Positions 14,146-22,140 of a stretch of 23,642 nucleotides of DNA are shown here, piece after piece; position 1 is the first letter of the stretch, and every line of letters begins with the position of its first letter. This DNA is from DATGZX01 sp035296965. GTDB taxonomy: Bacteria; Planctomycetota; Planctomycetia; Gemmatales; Gemmataceae. The notes below the pieces were generated by a model. That model was given only the letters and a program-made list of their open reading frames with translations. It searched no databases and was not told the origin of the DNA. Where the stretch lies: the NCBI GenBank assembly GCA_035296965.1, contig DATGZX010000201.1, positions 1 to 23,642 of the forward strand. The letters are read 5' to 3'. The position numbers and the translations under genes were made by a program.

Positions 14146-15663
14146 TCAGCCTGCGGCTCCCTCGGCCGGGTCCTTGCCGTTGACCCAGGGACCGCCCAGT
14201 TTTTGATAGCTCGGCGGTGTAAGCAAGCTGCCGATCACGCCGCCGTTCCAGCCCATGATTTGATTGGGTTTGCCGTGTTCCTTGCTGCGTTTTTCCCAGT
14301 TGTCCGCCCAGCTAGAGTCGGCGACCACCGGCTTACGCTGCTCCTTGTCCCAGAACAGGACGTTGCCTTTCCGGTAGCTGAGGACACCCATGTTCACGGT
14401 CGTGAAGGCGGCAGCACCCAATTCTGGCGTGCTCAACGTCTCGCGGTTGTGACTGCGGACGTGATCGAGGAAGTCGGTCCACAGTGCCGCAGTATCTTCC
14501 CCAACTAAGCCGCCTGGGATGAATTCGCCTTCTTTGTTGTCCAGTCGTACAGGCGTGCCGGGCGCATCTCTCACGTTCTGCGGAAGGATTTCGAAACCAG
14601 CTTCTTTGTTTCGGGTGATGAAGCGAATGGTGCCTAACTTGCCACGGATGCATTCCTCAATCGGATGATCGTTGATCATCGTGGCCGTGATGATGAGCTG
14701 GCAACCTTCGTTGTAGTCTGCAACTACTGTGGCCACATCCGGCACGTCGCGTTCGTCGTATTCGACGTAGATGCCGCCGCCGCCAACCACGCGGGCGGGA
14801 TAGCGAACGCCCATTGCCGCGATCATGTGTGTCGTTTGGTGCACGAAGAGGTCCGTGAACATGCCGCCGCCGAAGGGCCAATAGCAGCGCCATTGCCCGT
14901 ACACTGCGCGGTCGAACGGAATCTGCGGGCCGAGCGGAACGCCCGGCAGGACGTTGAATTGATGGCCCAGGAACATGTCCCAATCCACGGTCTGAGGATT
15001 CATGTCCTTCGTAAGTGGATAGTAACGCCACTGCCCCATCGCGGAATTGCGGTAGTAGCTGGTTTGGGCCTGGGCAACGTGGCCGATGCGGCCGCTACGG
15101 ATGAGTTCATTAGCCTTGTGCCAGGTGGGGTCGGCCATCGATTGCACGCCGACCGTCATCACCCGGTTGTGTTTTTGCATGGCGTCGACGACTGCCTGGG
15201 CCTCGTCGATAGTTTTAGTCATCGGCTTTTCGCAATACACGTCTTTGCCGGCGGCGGCGGCATCGATCGATAACTTGGCGTGCCAATGATCGGGAGCGGC
15301 GATGCAGACGACGTCGACGTCCTTGAGATCGAGCACGCGCCGATAATCCTTGGAGACATGTTCTTTATCGTCGTGGTTCAAGCCACATTTCTCAGCCGAA
15401 GGATAGAGTCCTCGGCCTACCTTCTTGTTGCCGTCCCACACGTCGCAGACAGCCACCGCTGCCACGCCCTTATTCGCCTTTTGCATCTTTGTGATGATGC
15501 GGATGTGCTCCTGGCAGCGGCCGCCCGTACCCAGGAAGGCGATGCCGATCCGCTCGTTGGCACCGAACACGCGCTTGGCGCTGGCGGCGGTCAAGGAAAG
15601 AGCCGTGGCCCCGACGGCCGTGGATTTCAAGAAATCGCGGCGGTTTACGTTTGATTGCGGCAT
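14146..15663 (-). CDS. Tat-exported Gfo/Idh/MocA-family oxidoreductase
   Basis: The 505-residue protein starts with a twin-arginine signal (NRRDFLK at 7-13, then a mild hydrophobic stretch to about 34), so it is probably exported folded. A Rossmann domain follows, with IAFLGTGGR (41-49), VCIAAPDHWHAK and the family motif CEKPM (144-148). The C-terminal alpha/beta domain is typical of glucose-fructose-oxidoreductase-like proteins. These enzymes use NAD(P) for oxidation, reduction or epimerisation of sugars or inositols; some exported ones act as glycosidases or bind cofactor permanently. Exported copies of about 450-500 residues are abundant in Planctomycetota. GAGAGG seven bases before ATG 15663 supports the start. 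The esterase gene lies 107 bases upstream on the same strand, so the two may be co-transcribed. Confidence 0.9.
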   Translation of the reverse strand: MPQSNVNRRDFLKSTAVGATALSLTAASAKRVFGANERIGIAFLGTGGRCQEHIRIITKMQKANKGVAAVAVCDVWDGNKKVGRGLYPSAEKCGLNHDDKEHVSKDYRRVLDLKDVDVVCIAAPDHWHAKLSIDAAAAGKDVYCEKPMTKTIDEAQAVVDAMQKHNRVMTVGVQSMADPTWHKANELIRSGRIGHVAQAQTSYYRNSAMGQWRYYPLTKDMNPQTVDWDMFLGHQFNVLPGVPLGPQIPFDRAVYGQWRCYWPFGGGMFTDLFVHQTTHMIAAMGVRYPARVVGGGGIYVEYDERDVPDVATVVADYNEGCQLIITATMINDHPIEECIRGKLGTIRFITRNKEAGFEILPQNVRDAPGTPVRLDNKEGEFIPGGLVGEDTAALWTDFLDHVRSHNRETLSTPELGAAAFTTVNMGVLSYRKGNVLFWDKEQRKPVVADSSWADNWEKRSKEHGKPNQIMGWNGGVIGSLLTPPSYQKLGGPWVNGKDPAEGAAG

Positions 15664-15770
15664 AACAATACCTCTCTTGGAAATAAGTCTCTCTGCAGGA
15701 AGGATTGGCCGGGGAGCTGAGCCGCCGGCGATACAGTCTTTTTACAAGTTCTGTCCGAAGTCGCGTACTA

Positions 15771-16505
15771 TTATTTGAGCTTTTGCTCCAAGAACCACTT
15801 GTACAACTCCGGCGTCGCGTAGGCTTTGTCCCAGCTATTGTGACCCACGCCCGGATACTCCGTGTATTTCGGATTGCCACCGGCGGCCTTGAGGGCGTTG
15901 ATCATCGTACGTGAATTCTCGGCGCTGACGGTCTTGTCGGCGGCCCCATGGAAACACCAGCAAGGGATGTCCTTGATCCTCTCCGCGTTCTTGGGATTAC
16001 CGCCGCCGCAAATCGGTGCGATCGCAGCCCAGCGGTCTGGTTGAACTGCGGCCAGGCTCCACGTACCGAAACCGCCCATGGAAAGGCCGGTCAGATAGAT
16101 GCGCTTGGGATCGACTCGGTACTCTTTTTCCACCTCGGCGAGAATGCTCAAGGCTCGCTGGGCGTCGGGGCTGGCAGCTTGCCAGCTCTTCTTCTGAGAT
16201 TGGGGGAAGACAGCAATGAAGGGGAACTTCTTTTCTTGGCGCTTGATCACCGGTCCTAGGCCCACCTGGGCCTGCATGCGTCCGTCCGATCCACTTTCGC
16301 CAAGACCGTGAAGAAAGAGAATCAAAGGATAGGGTTCATCACCCTTGTAACCGTGAGGGATGAAGAGGACGTACTTAGCCCCTTTGCCGTCCGGGTCCTT
16401 GAACACGCGCGAAAGAAAACCGTGTTCTGCACCTCGGCTAGCTCGCTGGGGCCCGAGCAACAGCACGAGGCCCAGTGCCAGCATCCAAAACTTAATTGTG
16501 GTCAT
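15771..16505 (-). CDS. Exported alpha/beta-hydrolase esterase
   Basis: With ATG at 16505 this is a 244-residue protein with a signal peptide (about 1-26, ending SRGAE). It has the esterase pattern of the phospholipase/carboxylesterase and prolyl-oligopeptidase-like group: LFLHGLGE (63-70, oxyanion), GLSMGG (140-145, Ser142), HGAADKTV with Asp190, and GVGHNSWD with His222. A full catalytic triad is therefore visible. It may deacylate plant or algal polysaccharides, but the substrate is unknown. The frame stays open to 16718, yet those 71 extra residues lie upstream of the signal peptide and look non-coding; AAGGA nine bases before ATG 16505 and a promoter at 16558-16586 support the shorter form. 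The Gfo/Idh gene follows. Confidence 0.85.
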   Translation of the reverse strand: MTTIKFWMLALGLVLLLGPQRASRGAEHGFLSRVFKDPDGKGAKYVLFIPHGYKGDEPYPLILFLHGLGESGSDGRMQAQVGLGPVIKRQEKKFPFIAVFPQSQKKSWQAASPDAQRALSILAEVEKEYRVDPKRIYLTGLSMGGFGTWSLAAVQPDRWAAIAPICGGGNPKNAERIKDIPCWCFHGAADKTVSAENSRTMINALKAAGGNPKYTEYPGVGHNSWDKAYATPELYKWFLEQKLK

Positions 16506-16557
16506 CCACTCGATTCCTTCGGCAAGACAGTGGGCGTGGGGTGGACTCAAAACGTTT

Positions 16558-16586
16558 ACCATAGCACAGCGATTTTGCCGGTGCCA
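16558..16586 (-). promoter_or_regulatory. Extended -10 promoter for the exported esterase
   Basis: Read on the minus strand: TGGCAC (16586-16581), a 17-base spacer ending in TGC, then TATGGT (16563-16558). The TGC before the box makes an extended -10. The start would be near 16551, about 45 bases before the ATG. Confidence 0.32.
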
Positions 16587-16764
16587 CCATGTTCGCGAGC
16601 CGAGACGATTTTTGCAAAAGGGAATCCAAGAAAAATTGCAACGGAACTGCCTTGCCCCGAAGAAATGGTTAAACTGTTTCTGCGGAGAGGTCAATGGTCT
16701 GGAGGGGTTGCGAACCACCTCCTTCTACAGCACCATTGTTGCCCTTCTGAGCAAGAGACAATCC

Positions 16765-17940
16765 ATGCAATCTTGCGACATGCTTGTCGTGGGCGGCGGC
16801 GTGATGGGGGTCAGCATCGCCCATGCGCTCGCGGTGCGGCGCGTCGGGCGCGTGATTGTGCTGGAGAAGAGATTTCTCGGTGCAGGCTCGAGCGGCAAAT
16901 CTGGAGCGATCATCCGTCAGCACTATTCGAACAAACTCACCGCGAGCATGGCTCGCAGAAGCCTGGGCGTATTCGAACATTTCGGCGACACCGTCGGCGG
17001 CCCACCCGTATTCACGCGCACGGGAATGGTACTGGTGGTCAACCAGCGCGATCGCGCCGGCCTCGAAGCCAATATCGCCATGCAACGCGAACTTGGCATC
17101 GACGTTCGGCCCGTCAGCGCTCAGGAGTTAACAGATATCGATCCCAGCGCCGACCTGGCGGAAGATGAGCTGGCTGCTTTCGAATCGGAAGCCGGCTACG
17201 TCGAGGCAGCGCAGGTTGTCGCTTCTTTTGCCGAGGCGGCGAGGCGGGAGCGTGCGGATGTGCATGAAGGCGTCGAGGTCACGGGGTTGGTCCTCGACGG
17301 CGGGCGCGTCACCGGTGTCGATACGAATGAAGGCCGCTACTATTGCAACACGGTCGTGTTGGCGACAGGGCCCTGGGCGTCGGCCTTGGCTCAGGACGCG
17401 GGCGTGCGGCTGCCCGTGCAGGCTTGCAGAACGCAAGTCGCCCTCTTTCGCAAGCCTGTCGAGTGCGCCCGACGGGGACCGGTCTACGGCGATTTCGCGC
17501 AAGGCTTGTATTTCAAGCCAACGCATGGCGAACTCATCCATGCGGGAAGTATTGCCGGCGAGGAAATCAACAACCCTGTGAACCCGGATGACTACAATGA
17601 GGCAGCCGATAGCTCCTGGCTGCCCAATGTTCGCCAGCGCCTGAGTCGGCGTTATCCCGCCATGCACCGTGGTTTTGGCCGAGGCGGCTACGGCGCCCTC
17701 TACGCGATTACTCCCGATTGGCATCCCATTCTTGATCGTTTTCCAGGCATGGAGGGCGCTTACTGCGCGGTCGGTTTCAGCGGGCACGGTTTCAAGATGT
17801 CGCCGATTGTGGGGCAGCTCATGGCGGAACTGATTGTCGACGGACAGACCAAAACGCTGGACATCGCTCCACTCCGTCTGGCCAGGTTTGCCGAGAATGA
17901 CTTTGTAAGGACCCCTTATGCGTATGGCGTGATGGGCTGA
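16765..17940 (+). CDS. FAD-dependent oxidoreductase (sarcosine oxidase beta / DadA type)
   Basis: With ATG at 16765 the protein has 391 residues. It opens with a dinucleotide-binding motif, LVVGGGVMG (7-15), and Glu34 at the end of strand 2 for the FAD ribose. SGKSGAIIRQHYS (43-55) is the FAD-contact region typical of the DAO family. The C-terminus has YAITPDWHPILD and GFSGHGFKMSP, the second conserved flavin loop. The family oxidises N-methyl or amino groups of amino acids (sarcosine, dimethylglycine, D-amino acids) with an electron acceptor or oxygen; which substrate is not clear. The open frame extends upstream to 16360, but that part is antisense to the esterase. The ribosome-binding site before 16765 is weak (AAGAGAC). 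prs follows on the same strand but has its own promoter. Confidence 0.86.
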   Translation: MQSCDMLVVGGGVMGVSIAHALAVRRVGRVIVLEKRFLGAGSSGKSGAIIRQHYSNKLTASMARRSLGVFEHFGDTVGGPPVFTRTGMVLVVNQRDRAGLEANIAMQRELGIDVRPVSAQELTDIDPSADLAEDELAAFESEAGYVEAAQVVASFAEAARRERADVHEGVEVTGLVLDGGRVTGVDTNEGRYYCNTVVLATGPWASALAQDAGVRLPVQACRTQVALFRKPVECARRGPVYGDFAQGLYFKPTHGELIHAGSIAGEEINNPVNPDDYNEAADSSWLPNVRQRLSRRYPAMHRGFGRGGYGALYAITPDWHPILDRFPGMEGAYCAVGFSGHGFKMSPIVGQLMAELIVDGQTKTLDIAPLRLARFAENDFVRTPYAYGVMG

Positions 17941-17997
17941 TCGCGCAGATGTTCTTGTCGGGACAGGAGAAACTTCGGGGCCTCTCGCCCTTGGACG

Positions 17998-18027
17998 TTG
18001 ACAGAGCCTTCACTCTTCCTTCATAAT
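17998..18027 (+). promoter_or_regulatory. Sigma-70 promoter for prs
   Basis: TTGACA (17998-18003, perfect -35), an 18-base spacer and CATAAT (18022-18027, five of six). Transcription would start near 18034, giving a leader of about 100 bases before the prs ATG at 18133. A second box, TACCAT, lies at 18114-18119 without a good -35. Confidence 0.6.
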
Positions 18028-18132
18028 GCCTTTCCCGGACCTTGTCGAAGTCGGCGTGATTTGCGTTGTGGCATTCTTCTGTACATCCTAGGCTTTGGCT
18101 GGGCGGACCCGGGTACCATTCTTGGCGGGATC

Positions 18133-19083
18133 ATGCACTACAACAAGCTGAAAGTCTTCAGCGGCAGGGCCAACCGTCCCCTTGCCGAACGCATAGCCAC
18201 CGTTCTTGGCGACACGACCGGCAAAGTCAATTTGTCCAATTTCCCGGACGGCGAGATCTCCGTGCGCATCGAGGAAGACGTGCGCGGCCGGGATATTTTC
18301 TTGGTGCAGCCGACTTGCCCGCCGGTGAATGAAAACCTGATGGAGCTGTTGATCATGATCGACAGCTTCCGTCGAGCCAGCGCCTCCAGGATCACCGCCG
18401 TGCTACCCTACTACGGCTATGCGCGCCAGGACCGCAAAGACGTCGGCCGGGTGCCCATCACTGCCAAGCTTGTCGCCAACCTCTTTACCGTAGCGGGGGC
18501 CAATCGTGTGCTCGCCCTTGACTTGCACGCAGCCCAGATTCAGGGTTTCTTCGACCTCCCTGTGGATCATCTCCACGCTGGGCCGGTGATCAATGAATAT
18601 ATACGCAGCCTTGGGATTCCCGCGCGCGACCTGGTCGTGCTCAGCCCGGACGAGGGAAGTATCAAGCGGGCGCTGTTGCACCAGAAAAAGATAGGCGGCG
18701 CCATCGCGATCGTGGACAAGCGCCGCTCGAGCGCTACGGAAACAAAGCAGGCCAACTTGATCGGCAGCTCGCTGGACAACAAAGTGGCCGTGATTTTCGA
18801 CGATATGATCACGACGGCCGGCAGCGTGGTTGGGGCCGCCAACGTCGCCCGGCACAATGGTGCCCGCGAAGTTTACGCGTGCGCGACCCATGCCGTGCTC
18901 TGCGGCCCGGCGGTCGAACGCCTGCGCGATGCTCCTCTCAAACAAATCGTGGTCACCGACAGCATCCCGCTACCGCCGAATAAGCAACTACCCAATATCA
19001 AGGTGTTGAGCGTGGCACCGCTACTGGCGGACGCCATCAAGCGGATTCATTTTGATGAGTCCGTAAGCAAGTTGTTTGAATGA
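18133..19083 (+). CDS. prs: Ribose-phosphate pyrophosphokinase (PRPP synthase)
   Basis: The 316-residue enzyme makes 5-phosphoribosyl diphosphate from ribose 5-phosphate and ATP, feeding purine, pyrimidine, histidine, tryptophan and NAD synthesis. Family motifs are all present: NFPDGE (36-41), RQDRK (98-102, ATP loop), DLHAAQIQGFFD (130-141, His132) and the PRPP loop FDDMITTAG (212-220). The segments SPDEGSIKRAL and KRRSSATETKQAN differ from E. coli-type enzymes and, as I recall, are normal in planctomycetes. The ATG at 18133 is chosen because homologous sequence begins there; the frame is open back to a TTG at 17998, which is part of the -35 box. The ribosome-binding site is weak. It is a housekeeping gene set among transport and sugar genes. 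Confidence 0.94.
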   Translation: MHYNKLKVFSGRANRPLAERIATVLGDTTGKVNLSNFPDGEISVRIEEDVRGRDIFLVQPTCPPVNENLMELLIMIDSFRRASASRITAVLPYYGYARQDRKDVGRVPITAKLVANLFTVAGANRVLALDLHAAQIQGFFDLPVDHLHAGPVINEYIRSLGIPARDLVVLSPDEGSIKRALLHQKKIGGAIAIVDKRRSSATETKQANLIGSSLDNKVAVIFDDMITTAGSVVGAANVARHNGAREVYACATHAVLCGPAVERLRDAPLKQIVVTDSIPLPPNKQLPNIKVLSVAPLLADAIKRIHFDESVSKLFE

Positions 19084-19108
19084 GCGGCAGGTCGAATCTT
19101 GCCAGACA

Positions 19109-19205
19109 AATTGTTTAACCGCGAGCCAGCGGCGAGCGCGGCGACCACAGAAGGACACGTCGCCGACGGTTCACGCGCTCCCCGTTGGGTCGCGGTTAAA
19201 CGATT
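19109..19205. repeat. 24-bp inverted repeat between prs and the CUT2 ATPase
   Basis: Left arm 19109-19132 and right arm 19182-19205 match at 21 of 24 positions as inverted sequence. The core GTTTAACCGCGA/TCGCGGTTAAAC is perfect over 12 bases. The middle 49 bases are GC-rich. It lies in the 131-base gap between two convergent genes, so it is probably the shared end of both transcripts or a palindromic repeat. Confidence 0.7.
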
Positions 19206-19214
19206 ATTCGCAGA

Positions 19215-20735
19215 CTATCCCCGCAACGTGGCCGCCTCCATGATCGCATGCTCGGTTGCTGCTTGGCGAGAGAATTCGCCCGTCAGGCGGCCTTCGCACA
19301 GCACCAGAATCCGGTCACACAGCGTCAGTAGCTCCGGCAATTCACTTGAAGTGACGATGATTCCCAGGCCCTCGCGGCAGAGCTGGTCCATCAAGCGATA
19401 GAGTTCAGCTTTGGCGCCCACGTCTACGCCGCGGGTTGGGTCGTCCATGAGTAGTACTTTCGGCTTGGTCAGCAGCCAGCGGCCGATGATTGCTTTTTGT
19501 TGATTGCCGCCGCTCAGGGTGGTAACGGCGCTGTCGACATTTGCCGTTTTGATGCCGAGTTGCTTCGCGCAGTCCACGGCGATGCGCCGCTCACGCCGGC
19601 CGCTCACGAGCCCGGCCGTGACTGCTTCCTTGAGTGTGCACATGGTGATGTTTTCACACACTGTCATGTGAGCGAACAAGCCCAGCCGCTTGCGGTCTTC
19701 GGTGATCAAGGCGATCCCGGCGTTGCGGGCCTCGGCGGGGTGAGCGAACCGGAATTCACGACCTTCCAGCAGAATGCGTCCCTGCGGCGGTTCGGGACTT
19801 GAACCGAAGAGGCACTCCATCAGCTCCGTGCGGCCGGCGCCCATCAGCCCGGCAATGCCCAGGATCTCGCCACGCCGCAGGCTGAAATTGATCCCGCGCA
19901 GCCGCCAGCCACGGGCGTGCCCCGTCCACGGCAACGACAAATCCCGCACTTCGAGCACGACTTCGCCGGCATGTCTGGCGGCTCCGACCCTCACGGCTTC
20001 GATTTCCCGGCCGACCATCAGGTGCGTGACTTCGCGTGCATCGGTCTCGGAGCGTGCCAACGTCTTGACGCGCCGGCCGTCGCGGAGCACGGTAATCCGG
20101 TCAGCCAGCCGGAACACTTCGTCCAACTTGTGCGAGATGTAGAGGATCGTCACGCCCCGCGAGCGGAGCCGGTCGATGACGCGAAAAAGCCGGGCCGCCT
20201 CAGACTCGGTCAAAGCGCTGGTCGGCTCGTCCATGATGAGGATTTCGGTTTCCATGCCAAGTGCCTTGGCAATCTCGACCAGTTGCTGATCGCCCACGCG
20301 CAGCTCGCTGACCGGCCGGCTGGGATCGATCTGACATTCCAGCCGTTCGAGCAATTGCCCGGCTTCTTGTTCCATGAGTCGATCGTTCAGCAGTCCCAGG
20401 CGCGTCCGCCTCTCGCGGCCAAGGAAGATGTTCGCCGCGGCAGAAAGCTGTTCCACCAGGTTGAGTTCCTGGTGGATGATCGAAATTCCAGCCAGTTCGG
20501 CGTCGCGGGTGCCTTGGAAATGGACGGGCGCTCCGCGAAGAAGCAGCCGCCCCTCGTAGTCCTGGAGCACGCCGGACAGAATCTTCATGAGCGTGCTCTT
20601 ACCCGCGCCGTTCTCGCCGACAATGGCATGCAGCTCGCCGGCAAGAATCGTAAAGGAGACGTCGTTCAGAGCGACGACGCCTGGGAACCGCTTCGTGACG
20701 TGTTCGATCTCAATGATGGGATGGCCAGGTGTCAT
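19215..20735 (-). CDS. CUT2 sugar ABC importer, double ATPase (RbsA/MglA type)
   Basis: A 506-residue protein with two nucleotide-binding domains. The first has Walker A GENGAGKST (40-48), MDEPTSAL (168-175) and SHKLDE (His202). The second has a degenerate Walker A GLMGAGRTE (296-304) lacking lysine, as is normal for this family, signature LSGGNQQK (407-414) and MDDPTRGVDVG (430-440), where Asp432 stands in the usual glutamate place. It powers the permease encoded directly upstream. ATG 20735 lies seven bases after the permease stop, so translation is probably coupled. The frame is open further upstream, but only over the end of the permease gene. It would energise import of a pentose, hexose or similar; the substrate is not readable. 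Confidence 0.92.
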   Translation of the reverse strand: MTPGHPIIEIEHVTKRFPGVVALNDVSFTILAGELHAIVGENGAGKSTLMKILSGVLQDYEGRLLLRGAPVHFQGTRDAELAGISIIHQELNLVEQLSAAANIFLGRERRTRLGLLNDRLMEQEAGQLLERLECQIDPSRPVSELRVGDQQLVEIAKALGMETEILIMDEPTSALTESEAARLFRVIDRLRSRGVTILYISHKLDEVFRLADRITVLRDGRRVKTLARSETDAREVTHLMVGREIEAVRVGAARHAGEVVLEVRDLSLPWTGHARGWRLRGINFSLRRGEILGIAGLMGAGRTELMECLFGSSPEPPQGRILLEGREFRFAHPAEARNAGIALITEDRKRLGLFAHMTVCENITMCTLKEAVTAGLVSGRRERRIAVDCAKQLGIKTANVDSAVTTLSGGNQQKAIIGRWLLTKPKVLLMDDPTRGVDVGAKAELYRLMDQLCREGLGIIVTSSELPELLTLCDRILVLCEGRLTGEFSRQAATEHAIMEAATLRG

Positions 20736-20742
20736 GGCTGCA

Positions 20743-22023
20743 TCAATTGTCTTGCTTCCGCGCCGGCAGGGCAGCCGAGGCGCGTACGCCCTGCTGTCGC
20801 TCGCGTCTTTGTTCGAAGAACCAAGCCAGGCTGAGGAATAGCAGTGCTGCCAGTCCGGCAATTCCACCCACGGCATTGCCGCCCCACGCCAATTTTTGCC
20901 CGAAGAGCATGGCGAGCACCCCGATGAGCATTGAGAGCGCGAGAATGGAAACGATCCCTAGGCTGCCTGGAAAGAAGCGCTTGCCGCGGCGTCGAGCCCG
21001 CCGCAACTGCGTGAACGCCACGGCTACCACCACCACGCCGCCGACGATCACTCCCTCGTAAATATCCGCGCTGGTCTTGATAATCTTGGCAACGCCATCG
21101 ATCACACATCGCAAGAATAAACAACCCAACACCGTGCCAGGAATGGTGCCGACGCCGCCTTGCAGGCTGCAGCCGCCTACGACGGCAGCCGCGATGGCGT
21201 TCAATTCGTAACCCTTTCCTACAGTTTCCGGCGAAGCTGCGGCCCCTGCGCCTGCGTAGAGGACGCCGGCGACCGAAGACAAAAGAGCGCTGATGCAGTA
21301 GGCCAGCCATTTCAGCCGGTTGGTTTGAATGCCGCTGAGCCTGGCAGCGTTCTCGTTGCCTCCCAGGGCATACAGATGTCGGCCTGTGACAGTCCGACTC
21401 AGCGTGAGCCAGGCAAGCAGCGACAAAACGATCAAGAGAATCACCGGAATCCACACGGAGGTGGCCAGATAGCGAAACCGTTCGTCGAAGATGGAAATCT
21501 GACTTCTGCCCTCGTTGAAATATCCCACCAGGGCGCGGGCCAGGCTGCGCAGACCCACCAGGCTGGCCAGTGTCGCCACGAACGGCGGCAGTTCGACCAC
21601 GGTAATCAGCCAGGCATGCAAGCTGCCAACCAACAAGCCGACGATGAGCGTGCCGAAGATCGCCAGCGTGATTACACCCAGGCCGAGGGGTTTATTGAAA
21701 CGCATTTCCTGCGGCGCCAGGAGGAGCATCAGGGTTGCACAGACGCTGCCGCTAAGTGAAATGACCGAGCCGCTCGACAGGTCGATGCCGCCGGCAATGA
21801 TGACGATGGCTGCCCCAAGCGCGAAAATCCCCAGCATTGCCGTCTGGCGCAGGATCTCGACGCCGCTGTCGCGCGGGTTGTGCCAGTAGTTGTGCTGTGT
21901 ATCGAGGATCATTGCCAGCACGATCACGGCTGCCAGGGCCAGCGCTAGCCCCAGTTCCGTGCGCTGCAAGCCCCGACGGAGGGGATCCGGAAGTCGAGAA
22001 AGCCAGGAGGAGGAGAGGTCCAT
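20743..22023 (-). CDS. CUT2 sugar ABC importer, permease (RbsC type)
   Basis: The 426-residue membrane protein belongs to the branched-chain/ribose permease family. Its core (24-340) has about eight to ten hydrophobic helices, with signatures AGGIDLSSGSVISLSG (77-92) and VVGGCSLQGGVGTIPG (281-296). After a strongly basic segment (RRARRRGKR, 341-349) come two further hydrophobic helices (about 353-374 and 383-403) and a polar tail; the usual family length is about 320-350, so this is an extension. It probably acts as a dimer with the ATPase downstream and the lipoprotein binding protein upstream. The start at ATG 22023 has a weak GAAAAG site. A 117-base gap with repeats separates it from the binding-protein gene. 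Confidence 0.92.
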   Translation of the reverse strand: MDLSSSWLSRLPDPLRRGLQRTELGLALALAAVIVLAMILDTQHNYWHNPRDSGVEILRQTAMLGIFALGAAIVIIAGGIDLSSGSVISLSGSVCATLMLLLAPQEMRFNKPLGLGVITLAIFGTLIVGLLVGSLHAWLITVVELPPFVATLASLVGLRSLARALVGYFNEGRSQISIFDERFRYLATSVWIPVILLIVLSLLAWLTLSRTVTGRHLYALGGNENAARLSGIQTNRLKWLAYCISALLSSVAGVLYAGAGAAASPETVGKGYELNAIAAAVVGGCSLQGGVGTIPGTVLGCLFLRCVIDGVAKIIKTSADIYEGVIVGGVVVVAVAFTQLRRARRRGKRFFPGSLGIVSILALSMLIGVLAMLFGQKLAWGGNAVGGIAGLAALLFLSLAWFFEQRRERQQGVRASAALPARKQDN

Positions 22024-22029
22024 GCTTTT

Positions 22030-22133
22030 CAGTTATCAGTGATGAGTCAGCAGTTATCAGTGAACTGGAAATCCTGGTTGCAGATCGCGGGGAATGCCCT
22101 GGCGACTGCCGTTTGGTGATCACTGATTCCTGA
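22030..22133. repeat. Short ATCAGTGA-type repeats within the sugar ABC operon
   Basis: CAGTTATCAGTGA occurs twice in direct orientation (22030-22042 and 22051-22063), with starts 21 bases apart. Inverted relatives (GTGATCACTGATTCCTGATTC) lie at about 22116-22136, so the 117-base gap can fold back on itself. It sits between the binding-protein stop and permease start. Confidence 0.6.
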
Positions 22134-22140
22134 TTCGTTC

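Noticed and set aside
16308..16764. Upstream part of the open frame of the FAD oxidoreductase
   Set aside because: It lies antisense to the esterase; the Rossmann motif begins only after ATG 16765.
17998..18132. 45 extra residues before prs
   Set aside because: The upstream start codon is part of a near-perfect promoter -35, and family homology begins at ATG 18133.
19917..20834. 305-residue open frame on the plus strand
   Set aside because: It is antisense to the CUT2 ATPase; composition is that of a shadow frame and no ribosome-binding site is seen.
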